This document shows, piece by piece, positions 21,369 to 33,041 of a stretch of DNA of 64,000 bases. The stretch is taken from assembly GCA_023052935.1 (NCBI GenBank), contig CM041295.1, positions 167,144,366 through 167,208,365 on the forward strand, written 5' to 3'. The translations under genes were made by a program, and so were the position numbers. The notes under the pieces were generated by a model, which worked only from the letters and a program-made list of their open reading frames with translations, was not told where the DNA came from and made no database searches. Each line of letters starts with the position of its first letter. Position 1 is the stretch's first letter. Source of the stretch: Piezodorus guildinii. Taxonomy: Eukaryota; Arthropoda; Insecta; Hemiptera; Pentatomidae.

Positions 21369-22974
21369 GATGGACTTTGATAAGAATACGTTCATCGAGG
21401 ACTCAGAGGAGACCCCTTTTTCTGAAATAAGTGAAACAGACTCACAATACTTGACTTGTCGTATTAAGAAACGGCACTGTAACTCCCTCGCCCCCGGATC
21501 TGTGGGAAATGCACCTATAAAAAGAAAAATAAATCAAATAAAATTAAACAGACCACTGAAAAAAAAACATGTCACTGCCAAAAACCCCCAGTAAACTCAC
21601 TGCAGCCAACACAACAGAACCAATGCCATCAACATCATACGCTTCGTCTGTCACAACAGCGCCACTAACCTCGACACTTCAAGTGCAGCTAACAATATTT
21701 CAGAGTCTCAAGGTTTTTGTGATCCGGAGCCACCACCAATCTTTGTCAGTAAGATAAACAATTTCATGTCGTTCGGTCAAGAAATAGCAGAGAGATAGGA
21801 TAGGCCAATTTTAGATGTTATTCAAGAATAAATGATATAAAAATTAACACAACTAATAAAGATAGTTATAAAAAGCTAATCAACTATTTAAATTAAAAAA
21901 GCTACGACTTCCACTGCTATCAGTTGAAGCAAGAAAAGTCATACCGGGTAGTTCTAAGAGGTCTCCGCTCAACAACTCCCACGGATGCAATCAAAAGAGA
22001 CACAGGAGAAATAGGCCCTAACGTTAGACATGTTACTTGCGTCTCACATCCAACGGAAAAATATCCTTTACTATTATTTTTCGTGGACCTAGAACCAGCT
22101 AGAAATAACTCTGAATTATTTAATGTCACAAGACTGGTATTCTTGAATGTTCGCTTTGAACAACCTAAGCAAACACCAACAATAGTCCAATGTACCAAGT
22201 GTTAAAACTTGGGACATACTCAGTCCTACTGCTTCCACCAGGCCCGATGCTTCAAGTGTGCCGGCCCTCAGGCTTCTGACAGCTGTCAGAAATTCAGCAA
22301 TGAACCAGCGAAATGTGCTCTTTGTGGTGAAGCACACACAGCGAGCTACAGAGGCTGTTCAGTGTATAAAAACATACTCAGGCAGAGATCATAAAACGCT
22401 CTATCAAAAAATCTGGAACAAAAAAGTAGCAGACAGGTGCCTCCTGAATTGGACAATATGGCGAATTTTCCAGAACTTCCAAAATCTTCAGCCAACATTG
22501 AACAACAGTCATCAGCCTCCCCAGCCCCCCAGCCGAAACCAACTAGAAATCATGCTCGACAGGACGCTAAGATGCCTCTCTCCGAGATCTCGCAACCCCA
22601 ACAACCTCGACGTCAGGCGCCTCCGATCTCCCAACCCATGACACAGTTCTCCCATCCCCAGCTTTAAGTTCCACGCCAACCAAATTCTCCTCATCAGATA
22701 CCTCTTCGGGTCAAACCTCCTCCAGAAAAAACCCACCAACCTCCATCCCGTTCTTCTGTTCAGCCAATTCTATTAAATCCTCAACTTCCAACATACCAAA
22801 ATACATATCCTTGTACCCCTCAACGGGTGCAGACTCCAGCCAACATTCCTGTTCAATCTAACTGTCTTCCCCAAACGTTAGACGTACCGCCGTCCGACAT
22901 TTACTCCATCCTGAATTCCTTTTTACAGGATTTCAAAGAAACCTCTTTCCTTTCCGAAATCCTATTCCCAACGA
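21369..22974 (+). pseudogene. J2 ORF1 (gag) pseudogene
   Basis: Starts M-M-D-F-D-K-N-T-F. It continues through several frames into a PRE_C2HC-like region (Y-R-V-V-L-R-G-L...T-P-T-D-A-I-K, then L-L-L-F-F-V-D-L-E-P), then CCHC fingers C-T-K-C, C-F-K-C-A-G-P and C-A-L-C-G-E-A-H-T-A-S-Y-R-G-C, and a Pro/Gln-rich tail. Jockey gag proteins bind RNA and chaperone the particle to chromatin. Defects include frameshifts near 21590 and 21730 and stops near 21798 and 22203. Identification rests on alignment to the intact J1 gag at 44768-46084. Confidence 0.8.
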
Positions 22975-25429
22975 TAAATGTAACGCCCCTAGCTATCATC
23001 TTGTGGAACGCTAACGGCCTACTCAACCACCGAGACAAACTCAACATTCTCCTAAATGACAATCACATACATATTGCATTAATAACTGAAACTCATTTCA
23101 CTCAACGATCAAATTTTTACATACGTGACTACATCACTTATAGAACAGACTACCCAGACAGCACTGCCCAAGCCGGATCATGCGCATTCTTATCCATAAA
23201 TTCCTACCACATTCCATTATTACCACTACTCCATCTGACGCTATACGATCCTCTTCTGTAATAATTTCAACTCGTCCTTTCCATCTCACACTCTCAGCTG
23301 TATACTGTCCTCTTGGTAACACCATTTCCTATAGCCGTCTTAATTCCTTATTCCGATCTTTTGGGCCGCGCTTCATTGCTGGAGGTGATTACAACGCTAA
23401 ATACCAACGATGGGGTTGTCGAACATCCAACTCCCGTGGTAGTATCCTTTCTAACGTCACAAACTCCAATTGTTATTCTATCATTTCTCCCACGAATCCC
23501 ACATATTGTCCTACATCTCTCAAAAAACACCCTGATATCCTGGATATATTTGTTACCGACTTCCCAAGCCGAAATCAAATCCCTGAATGACCTTTCATCT
23601 GACCACAGTCCTGCTTTGCTTTCTTTGCATTCAAACATTATTCCTAAACTTCTCCTCCTACATTAATTACAGGACGTGTAAACTGGGACCAATTTTGACA
23701 TGACATGGAAAATAAACTAGACTTAAAACTTCCACTAAAGACAAAATAAGATATTGACCCAATCATGGAAAAACTTACTGACTCAATAAGTAGCACCATA
23801 ATAGACAACACAACAAACACGAAAACTAACAAATCTCAGAAAAATAACCTACCACAGCACATTAAGATCTTATTAAAAGAAAAGCGCACAGCCAAGATCG
23901 AAGTGGACAGGACCCAACAGACAAAACTTATTACACCCAACTGACTAACAAACTAAAATCAGAACTAAAAAAACACCATGTTGAATGTATTGAAACAGAA
24001 CGCGACATTCCTCTCCAAATAACCCTACCGCCTAAAGCATTTCATCCTTCAGAAATAGCCAATATCATTCACAGATTACCTTCTCGCAAAGCTCCTGGAC
24101 ATGATCTAGTTACTTCCCATATAATGAAACAGCTTCCTCGAAAATCCATCCTTTTTCTTACCTACATATATAATGTTATCCTCCGTACCACTTATTTCCC
24201 TGACTCCTGGAAACTATCTAGTGTTAAGATTATTCCCAAACCCCAAAAGCCGCTCGAACATCCATCCTCTTACCTTCCAATTTCTCTATTACCTACTATG
24301 GGTAAAATCCTTGAAAAACTCCTTCTGAAACGAATATATCCCATCCTTGATTCTAATCATATCATCCCTGATCATCAGTTCGGATTCAGAACATCCCACT
24401 CCACTATCCAGCAATGTCATCGTGTGGTGGACCTTGTCTCTTCTGCTTTGGAGCGCGGGTTTTACTGCACGGGAGCCTTTCTTGATGTAAAACAGGCCTT
24501 TGATAGAGCTGGCACCCAGGACTGTTGTACAAACTCCGTAAATTCCTTCCTCCCACATATTTCCTGATTCTTCAATCCTACGTCTCTGATAGATCCTTCA
24601 AAATAAATCACAATAGTTCCTATTCATCCCTTTTTACACAGGCTGGTGATGTTCCTCAAGGCAGTATCCTGGGACCCACTCTATACTCAGTCTTTACAGC
24701 TGATATCCCAACCCATCCTAGCACTTTCCTTTCCACCTATGATGATGACACCTGCGTGTTATCAGTTCATAAAGATCCATTTATTGCCTCACATACCCTG
24801 CAAGCCCACATCAAAGACCTAGAGGTATGGTTTCAGAATCGGAGAATAAAAATAAATTCCAACAAATCCCATCAAATAACCTTTACCCTTCGTCTTCAAC
24901 CTTTGTTATTAAAGGATACTGTTTAATAACACTCAACTAGTTCCTGATGAACAGATCCTATACCTAGGGCTTCTTGACAAACGCCTAACTTGGAATAAAC
25001 ATACACGACTAAAACGACAAGAAACTGCTCGCCGTTTTAGGCTACTTCAACACTTACTAGATGCAATACAAATGGTCAACCCTTCCTCTGAACTACAAAG
25101 AGCTCATCTACATGACTATTATAAAACCAATCTGGACTTACGGAGTTGAGCTTTGGGGCTTAACTAAACCATCAAATTCTTTCTGGATCCAATCCTTACA
25201 ATCCAAACTCCTTCGTAAAATCCTCAACGCTCCTTACTTTGTCACAAATAAACTTATCCTTAAAGACCTTAATATTCCCAATGTCACAGATTTGGCCCGG
25301 ACCAGGTATCAATCCTTTCGTGACAAACTCCACACTAAACCACTTGTTTCAATCCTTTCTTCCTCCTCGATTCCGGACAATCCTCCGAGGCGCCTGAAAA
25401 GGAAATGGCCCCGGCAACTTCTAGGTTAG
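22975..25429 (+). pseudogene. J2 ORF2 (AP endonuclease-reverse transcriptase) pseudogene
   Basis: Endonuclease: L-W-N-A-N-G, T-E-T-H, A-G-G-D-Y-N-A-K-Y-Q-R-W-G and S-S-D-H-S-P are all visible (22990-23620) but split by frameshifts near 23190 and 23585. About 80 residues of linker are deleted near 23995. RT: S-R-K-A-P-G, Y-L-P-I-S-L-L, G-A-F-L-D-V-K-Q-A-F-D, V-P-Q-G-S and a catalytic box reading Y-D-D-D instead of F/Y-A-D-D. Further breaks occur near 24510, 24920 and 25050. The C-terminus (I-K-P-I-W-T-Y-G-V-E-L-W-G ... P-P-R-R-L-K-R-K-W-P-R) is open from 25061 to 25429. The nucleotides TAAATG at 22975-22980 keep the ORF1/ORF2 junction seen in J1. Confidence 0.85.
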
Positions 25430-25442
25430 AATATTTTTAGAG

Positions 25443-25458
25443 TGCTTCCAATGGGAAG
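25443..25458 (+). promoter_or_regulatory. 3' UTR hairpin of the J2 family
   Basis: GCTTCC-AATG-GGAAGC, 14 bases after the ORF2 stop. The same position in the copies at 56735-56747 and 62163-62176 carries different bases that still pair. It is probably part of the 3' RNA end recognised by the element's RT; that role is inferred. Confidence 0.55.
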
Positions 25459-25530
25459 CTTCTCTACATGTATATCATGCCATTGTATGTAAATATGAAT
25501 GTAAATAATTGTTCCGTATCCATTTGAGAC

Positions 25531-26303
25531 AAATCCTTCATTCATTTGTTACAAGTTTCAATACAAGCCATCAATAGTTAGATCTTGAATTTTATGATGT
25601 GCCTGAAAAATATGTTCTTATTAGAGGATTTTTTTTTAGTTTAATAATTACAGGTAATAAGATCTCTTCGGTTTTCCAACTGCGTGGAAATTGATTTTTA
25701 ATTAGTTTAACTAGCTTTTAAGTTTACTCAGTTGATACCATCAGTGTAGAGATGGATTCTAAAACTTATGACTTTTAGCATAAATTTGTTTATTTATTAC
25801 AAAAGTTTACATAGTACGATAGATAAAAATGTATTATGCTAGTAAATCCTACAGAGGTTTCAAAATATATGCGCGTAGGATTGAACAGAAAAAAACAAAC
25901 TCAAAAAACCAAATAAGATATGTATACAATTTAAATTAAGTTATAAAAAACAACTTATCCTTCACCAATGACAATTAATAAATATTGCATGTTTAAGTGA
26001 TTAACATAAATGAAATTTCTTTTAACATAATACTGAACATTAGACGAGAACCATTTTTTCATTTTTGGTCTACCTGATTTGGTATTTCTTAACATTTTTA
26101 GTTCATTAAGTTGTAAATACGAGTAGTTTTAAACATATATACTAGAGAGAAATTCTGATTTGGATTTGCTGCTCAACTTCGCTAGGTTGCTATGCGTACA
26201 CAGCATACCGCATCAATCCTGAAGACAATTTTTAAAGTACAAAGAGAGGGAGATTCTGCCAAATAGAAACACTTGGACATATCGATGGGCCTCTTGGACA
26301 AAT
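25531..26303. other. AT-rich interval, nothing recognised
   Basis: Contains a block near 26175-26220 (GGTTGCTATGCG...ACAGCATACC) with a looser relative near 34155-34190, so it is probably repeat-derived. No gene seen. Confidence 0.4.
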
Positions 26304-26462
26304 CGAGCCTAACCTCAATATATATGGTGATGCAGGATTCCCAGTGAGCCTAGGATTATGGTCTCCGCCACGTTTTGCAGCTGTTTTCTTTCGAGTCCAT
26401 ACCTTTCCAAAAATGATCCAGTATCTACTGGGATGGTCCCCCTGCTTCCGAACCAAAGTCCT
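26304..26462 (-). pseudogene. Possible RLE-element C-terminal fragment
   Basis: A minus-strand frame reads W-F-G-S-R-G-T-I-P...F-L-E-R-Y-G-L...G-S-L-G-I-L-H-H-H-I-Y, then stop. The G-(A/S)-R-G-(T/L) block followed by helices is a conserved piece downstream of the nuclease core in many RLE-type retrotransposon proteins. It is only about 50 codons long and truncated on both sides, so this is a tentative match by motif shape. Confidence 0.35.
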
Positions 26463-26565
26463 GTGACTGAAAATTAATATAAATCGTATTAATCTTTGTA
26501 AATAAACACATTTTCATAAATTAATAAATAATTATTTATTAAAAATAAAAAAGCATCGGTTAATA

Positions 26566-26850
26566 ATTATGATGGTTTAGTTTATAGAGCAGTAGTACAC
26601 TGTTCTCCGGGTACTGGGTTCGAACCCCAGCTGAGCATTATTGATTCTTTATTTCAGCCGTGGAGCGATCCTGGGTTATGTAGATCCTTCTGTGGCACAG
26701 CCAGTCACTATAAAGTGGGTATCGAAAATTGGGGGAACCTGACGGTTGAGCATGTGTTGGTCTAATCACCTCTGCGGCACGGCGATCTGGTCTAGAAACA
26801 GGACGATATGTACTGAACCTTGAACCCTTCAAGTGAAGGTTTTTATTTAT
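26566..26850 (+). mobile_element. tRNA-derived SINE family 2, copy b
   Basis: The head GATGGTTTAGTTTATAGAGC...GGGTTCGAACCCC has A- and B-box character. The body shares GGAGCGATCCTGGG, GAAACAGGACGA, ATGTACTGAACC and AACCCTTCA with copies a and c, and ends in a T-rich tail. Confidence 0.75.
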
Positions 26851-28051
26851 TTTTATATTAATATTGATAAATGAAAATCATTTTATATTCATGATGATCA
26901 ATTAAATACGATAATATACGAAATATGATTTTGGGCGCTTCTATGATGCTTAAATACCCTAATTTTTTTAAAAATGTTTTTATTTTTGGATAAATTGATC
27001 TATTTGTTTTTGAAGTAAGTAAATAGACTGAATAGTTATCGTAATTGAGACGCTAAATTGTGAAAATGCAGAATAGAACCGACGAACTGGAACGATGGCA
27101 ACTTACACGATTGGTTTCGTTCAAACACGACGGTCATTTTTATATTATTCTACAGTTCTCTTCAGGCCGCTGGGCTGGCGTTCCGAGCCACCGGTTTTCA
27201 CGCTTAAAATTAGTTTTTTTTTTCACCAGTTCCGAACGACGGTTCGAACCGTCCTTCTAAACCGACGTTCAAATCCATCGAGTAAGATCACCTTTAGACC
27301 TATAAGGCACAGAGAAAGAAATCTATAGAAAGCTAAGTTCAAAGTATGAAATTACTTCTATTCCTATATATCTATCTCAATTAAAAACCTTTTTCACGGT
27401 GGTGATGGAGTAGTTATGGAATTTATCGGGTGTTCTATTCCTCCTCAAAATTAAGACGACGACTTCCAATACCTACTTTAAGAAATTTTATAGGAAACGC
27501 GAAAAAACATCATTAATCAATTATAGAACCGATTTAATCGATTCTTTTGGATCTAAATCAAGATCTATTTTAAAAAAAAAATATTTATAACTGATTTATT
27601 ACGTTATGGTTACTTCCATGTTTTTAGCATAGTTTAGTACGAAATTAAATATGTATTTAATACCTTAAATATTAAGTTATAGTTATTAAATTATTAAATA
27701 CCAATTATTATTGTTGTAAGTAAAACTTTTTTTTTTATTGATATTAAGAAACATTGTACTTATGGAAATTCGAGCAATGATGAAATTCGTTATGCTGTTT
27801 AGTACAAAGCGAACAATCTTCAGCGAAGTATCGGCTGAATGTTTGATCTATTTTATTGAATAAGTGCAGTCCTAGTTCCAAGCTGTTGACGTCTTGTCAT
27901 GGAACTTAAATCGACAATGAATTTGCTGAATGGCGAGAATTCACCTCCACTCAACTATCTATTTCAATGGTTTTTATTCTAGAGTCATTGTTGCTAAATC
28001 AATTGACTACATTCTTATTTGATTTAGTCGCAAAAGTGAAAAGGACTGCGA
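26851..28051. other. No gene recognised; part of a dispersed repeat
   Basis: 27060-27330 is somewhat GC-richer, but open frames there have no recognisable product. About 27480-27680 shares short blocks (GGAAACGCGAAAA, TAGTTTAGTACGAAATTAAA) with the repeat at 53910-54260. Confidence 0.4.
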
Positions 28052-28175
28052 AGTGAGAAGCTATCTCAGTGTGGAAGTTTGTATTTGGTCATTGCTAAAA
28101 CTAATGATACACTTGTTAACCTAATTACTGTAACTCTAAGCAGCTAGTGAGAAGCTATCTCCGTGTGGATGTTTA

Positions 28176-29460
28176 TTGGGTTGATGGAAAATTAATGCAG
28201 GTTTTTAGTAGGTATTGTAAATACGCCATATCTTTACTTTAACCATATATATTTAATCAAAATAATTTCCATCTGAATCAATGTACTTTTGCCAACGTTC
28301 AACAAGCTTTCTTATTCCACCAGAAAAAAATTCCGAATCCCTGGACTCAATGAAATCACGAAAAGAATTTTCAATGTCGTCCTGGTTTTGAAAATTTTTC
28401 TCCCTCAAAAAGTTGTCCAGATGCCTGAAAAAGTGGAAGTCTGTAGGAGAGAGGTCAGGTGAATAAGGCGGATGTTGGAGAACTTCGTAGCCCAACTCGT
28501 GCAGTCGTCGAAGCGTTGGTTGTGCAACGTGTGGTCTGGCGTTATCGTGGAGCAGGATAGGCCCCTTCCGATTCATCAATGCTGGGCAAAGACGTTGCAA
28601 TTTTTGATTCATGCTGTCAATTTCTTGACAGTACTTGTCAGCAGTTATAGTCTCACCTCGATTGAGAAAGCTGTAGTGAATAACACCAGCATTATACCAC
28701 CAAACTGTGACCATAACCTTTTTTGGGTGCAGGTTGGGCTTCGGGAAAGGTTTTGGTTGTTCATCTTTGCCCAGCCATTGGCTAGAACGCCTTCTGTTGT
28801 CGTATAAGATCCATTTTTCATCGCACGTCACAATGCGATCGAGAAATTGATCATTTTTATTGCGTGTCACAAGCATGGAGCAGATTTCAAAGCGGCGATT
28901 TTTTTGGTGGTCGTTTAATTGGTGTGGCACCAACTTGGCCAACTTTTTTACCTTACCAATTGCTTCCAAGTGGCGTACAACTGTGGATTGGTTCACACCG
29001 AGTTCCGCCGCCATTTCTCGTGTGTTTTGGTTGGGTCTTCTTCCACTTTTAACCTCAGCTGGTCGTTGTCCAGAGCAAGATGACGGCCCCGACCTTCCTT
29101 GTCTTCGAGGTCGAAATCTCCTCTGCGAAACTTCTGGAACCAACGCTGCACCGTGCACTCATTAATAGCCCCCTGACCCCACACTTCATTAATATTACGA
29201 GCCGTTTGCGCAGCGCTGCGCCCTAATTTAAATTCATAAAAATAAATTTGACGAAAATCGCACTTTGACATTTTCGATTCAAGACCTTTGAACACACTGA
29301 ACAAAACGATTTTACTAAACAAATTCATGGTGAAAGAGAGGGTATTAGATAAGGTTTGTTTTGGTATAATAATGATCAATGTTAGGATTAGCTTTGTTTA
29401 CACAATTGGAATTAAGATATTGCAACAGAGGAAACCTGCATTAATTTCGCATCAGCCCGA
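28176..29460 (-). mobile_element. mariner transposon inside the satellite
   Basis: Ends TTGGGTTGATGGAAAATTAA (28176) and, reverse-complemented, TCGGGCTGATGCGAAATTAA (29460) form ~28-bp imperfect terminal inverted repeats that share ATTAATGCAGGTTT. Each is bounded by TA (28174-28175 and 29461-29462), the mariner target duplication. Length 1285 bp is typical. Joining the flanks gives a normal satellite monomer of the GGATGTTTATATTTGG type, so the insertion site is exact. Confidence 0.95.
28253..29271 (-). pseudogene. mariner transposase, single frameshift
   Basis: Start M-S-K-C-D-F-R-Q at 29271, stop at 28253. N-terminal paired-like HTH (Y-E-F-K-L-G-R-S-A-A-Q-T-A-R-N-I-N), then A-E-L-G-V-N-Q-S-T-V-V-R-H-L, then the catalytic core with T-C-D-E-K-W-I-L-Y-D, L-L-H-D-N-A-R-P-H and Y-S-P-D-L-S-P-T-D, the mariner D,D34D triad, all present. 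It ends in W-Q-K-Y-I-D...Y-F-D. A one-base loss near 29025 joins two frames. The 1019-nt length is one short of 340 codons, so this is probably the only disabling change. The domain order and wording are closest to the cecropia/Hsmar1-type group. Confidence 0.95.
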
Positions 29461-32400
29461 TATATTTGGTCATTGCTAAAACTAATGATACACTTGTTAA
29501 CCTAATTACTGTAACTCTAAGCAGCTAGTGAGAAGCTATCTCAGTGTGGAAGTTTGTATTTGGTCATTGCTAAAAACTAATGATACACTTGTTAACCTAA
29601 TTACTGTAACTCTAAGCAGCTAGTGAGAAGCTATCTCAGTGTGGAGTTTTATATTTGGTCATTGCTAAAACTAATGATACACTTGTTAACCTAATTACTG
29701 TAACTCTAAGCAGCTAGTGAGAAGCTATCTCAGTGTGGAAGTTTGTATTTGGTCATTGCTAAAACTAATGATACACTTGTTAACCTAATTACTGTAACTC
29801 TAAGCAGCTAGTGAGAAGCTATCTCAGTGTAGAAGTTTGTATTTGGTCATTGCTAAAACTAATGATACACTTGTTAACCTAATTACTGTAACTCTAAGCA
29901 GCTGGTGAGAAGCTATCTCAATGTGGAAGTTTGTATTTGGTCATTGCTAAAACTAATGATACACTTGTTAACCTAATTACTGTAACTCTAAGCAGCTGGT
30001 GAGAAGCTATCTCAATGTGGAAGTTTGTATTTGGTCATTGCTAAAACTAATGATACAACGTTAACCTAATTACTGTAACTCTAAGCAACTAGTGAGAAGC
30101 TATCTCAGTGTAGAAGTTTGCATTTGGTCATTGCTAAAACTAATGATACACTTGTTAACCTAATTACTGTAACTCTAAGCAGCTAGTGAGAAGCTATCTC
30201 AGTGTAGAAGTTTGTATTTGGTCATTGCTAAAACTAATGATACACTTGTTAACCTAATTACTGTAACTCTAAGCAGCTAGTGAGAAGCTATCTCAGTGTG
30301 GAAGTTTGTATTTGGTCATTGCTAAAACTAATGATACACTTGTTAACCTAATTACTGTAACTCTAAGCAGCTGGTGAGAAGCTATCTCAATGTGGAAGTT
30401 TGTATTTGGTCATTGCTAAAACTAATGATACACTTGTTAACCTAATTACTGTAACTCTAAGCAGCTGGTGAGAAGCTATCTCAATGTGGAAGTTTGTATT
30501 TGGTCATTGCTAAAACTAATGATACAAACGTTAACCTAATTACTGTAACTCTAAGCAACTAGTGAGAAGCTATCTCAGTGTAGAAGTTTGCATTTGGTCA
30601 TTGCTAAAACTAATGATACACTTGTTAACCTAATTACTGTAACTCTAAGCAGCTAGTGAGAAGCTATCTCAGTGTAGAAGTTTGTATTTGGTCATTGCTA
30701 AAACTAATGATACACTTGTTAACCTAATTACTGTAACTCTAAGCAGCTGGTGAGAAGCTATCTCAATGTGGAAGTTTGTATTTGGTCATTGCTAAAACTA
30801 ATGATACACTTGTTAACCTAATTACTGTAACTCTAAGCAGCTGGTGAGAAGCTATCTCAATGTGGAAGTTTGTATTTGGTCATTGCTAAAACTAATGATA
30901 CAAACGTTAACCTAATTACTGTAACTCTAAGCAACTAGTGAGAAGCTATCTCAGTGTAGAAGTTTGCATTTGGTCATTGCTAAAACTAATGATACACTTG
31001 TTAACCTAATTACTGTAACTCTAAGCAACTAGTGAGAAGCTATCTCAGTGTAGAAGTTTGCATTTGGTCATTGCTAAAACTAATGATACACTTGTTAACC
31101 TAATTACTGTAACTCTAAGCAGCTAGTGAAAAGCTATCTCAGTGTGGAAAGTTTATATTTGGTCATTGCTAAAACTAATGATACACTTGTTAACCTAATT
31201 ACTGTAACTCTAAGCAGCTAGTGAGAAGCTATCTCAGTGTGGAAGTTTGTATTTGGTCATTGCTAAAACTAATGATACACTTGTTAACCTAATTACTGTA
31301 ACTCTAAGCAGCTAGTGAGAAGCTATCTCAGTGTGGAAGTTTGTATTTGGTCATCGCTAAAACTAATGATACACTTGTTAACCTAATTACAGTAACTCTA
31401 AGCAGCTAGTGAGAAGCTATCTCAGTGTGGAAGTTTGTATTTGGTCATTGCTAAAACTAATGATACACTTGTTAACCTAATTACTGTAACTCTAAGCAGC
31501 TGGTGAGAAGCTATCTCAATGTGGAAGTTTGTATTTGGTCATTGCTAAAACTAATGATACACTTGTTAACCTAATTACTGTAACTCTAAGCAGCTGGTGA
31601 GAAGCTATCTCAATGTGGAAGTTTGTATTTGGTCATTGCTAAAACTAATGATACACTTGTTAACCTAATTACTGTAACTCTAAGCAGCTGGTGAGAAGCT
31701 ATCTCAATGTGGAAGTTTGTATTTGGTCATTGCTAAAACTAATGATACAACGTTAACCTAATTACTGTAACTCTAAGCAACTAGTGAGAAGCTATCTCAG
31801 TGTAGAAGTTTGCATTTGGTCATTGCTAAAACTAATGATACACTTGTTAACCTAATTACTGTAACTCTAAGCAGCTAGTGAGAAGCTATCTCAGTGTAGA
31901 AGTTTGTATTTGGTCATTGCTAAAACTAATGATACACTTGTTAACCTAATTACTGTAACTCTAAGCAGCTGGTGAGAAGCTATCTCAATGTGGAAGTTTG
32001 TATTTGGTCATTGCTAAAACTAATGATACACTTGTTAACCTAATTACTGTAACTCTAAGCAGCTGGTGAGAAGCTATCTCAATGTGGAAGTTTGTATTTG
32101 GTCATTGCTAAAACTAATGATACACTTGTTAACCTAATTACAGTAACTCTAAGCAGCTAGTGAGAAGCTATCTCAGTGTGGAAGTTTGTATTTGGTCATT
32201 GCTAAAACTAATGATACACTTGTTAACCTAATTACTGTAACTCTAAGCAGCTGGTGAGAAGCTATCTCAATGTGGAAGTTTGTATTTGGTCATTGCTAAA
32301 ACTAATGATACACTTGTTAACCTAATTACTGTAACTCTAAGCAGCTGGTGAGAAGCTATCTCAATGTGGAAGTTTGTATTTGGTCATTGCTAAAACTAAT

Positions 32401-33041
32401 GATACAAACGTTAACCTAATTACTGTAACTCTAAGCAACTAGTGAGAAGCTATCTCAGTGTAGAAGTTTGCATTTGGTCATTGCTAAAACTAATGATACA
32501 CTTGTTAACCTAATTACTGTAACTCTAAGCAGCTAGTGAAAAGCTATCTCAGTGTGGATGTTTATATTTGGTCATTGCTAAAACTAATGATACACTTGTT
32601 AACCTAATTACTGTAACTCTAAGCAGCTAGTGAGAAGCTATCTCAGTGTGGAAGTTTGTATTTGGTCATTGCTAAAACTAATGATACACTTGTTAACCTA
32701 ATTACTGTAACTCTAAGCAGCTAGTGAGAAGCTATCTCAGTGTGGAAGTTTGTATTTGGTCATTGCTAAAACTAATGATACACTTGTTAACCTAATTACT
32801 GTAACTCTAAGCAGCTAGTGAGAAGCTATCTCAGTGTGGATGTTTATATTTGGTCATTGCTAAAACTAATGATACACTTGTTAACCTAATTACTGTAACT
32901 CTAAGCAGCTAGTGAGAAGCTATCTCAGTGTGGAAGTTTGTATTTGGTCATTGCTAAAACTAATGATACACTTGTTAACCTAATTACTGTAACTCTAAGC
33001 AGCTGGTGAGAAGCTATCTCAGTGTGGAAGTTATTATTTGG

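Larger units (their letters stand above)
20861..25530 (+). mobile_element. Jockey-clade retrotransposon, J2 family, near full length but decayed
   Basis: Contains a possible 5' UTR, a gag-like ORF1 and an endonuclease-RT ORF2 in the order of jockey elements, plus the 3' UTR hairpin shared with two truncated J2 copies (56423 and 61898). Protein motifs track the intact J1 element but differ clearly, so J2 is a separate family. Many frameshifts and stops, and an internal deletion near 23995. The 5' limit is uncertain, and no target duplication or poly(A) was found. Confidence 0.75.
28052..33041. repeat. ~94-bp satellite array with higher-order repeats
   Basis: A monomer of about 94 bp (GTATTTGGTCATTGCTAAAA ... 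CTCAGTGTGGAAGTTT) is repeated about 38 times from 29461 to 33041. A little over one further monomer lies at 28052-28175, on the other side of a mariner insertion. Variants alternate in blocks: CAGCTGG/CAATGTGG monomers in pairs, then one with the shortened ACAACG or ACAAACG and CAACTAG/GTGTAGAAG, then CAGCTAG/GTGTAGAAG. This ~4-monomer order recurs at least five times, with irregularities. No open frame. Location on the chromosome (centromeric or other) cannot be told. Confidence 0.95.

Noticed and set aside
27060..27328. Open frames near the GCTGGGCTGGCGTTCC stretch
   Set aside because: Two overlapping frames of similar quality, no domain, and dispersed-repeat similarity close by.
28472..29165. 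Plus-strand frames across the mariner
   Set aside because: They are antisense shadows of the transposase.
28052..33041. CRISPR-like array
   Set aside because: Units are contiguous ~94-bp satellite monomers without unique spacers, in a eukaryotic setting.
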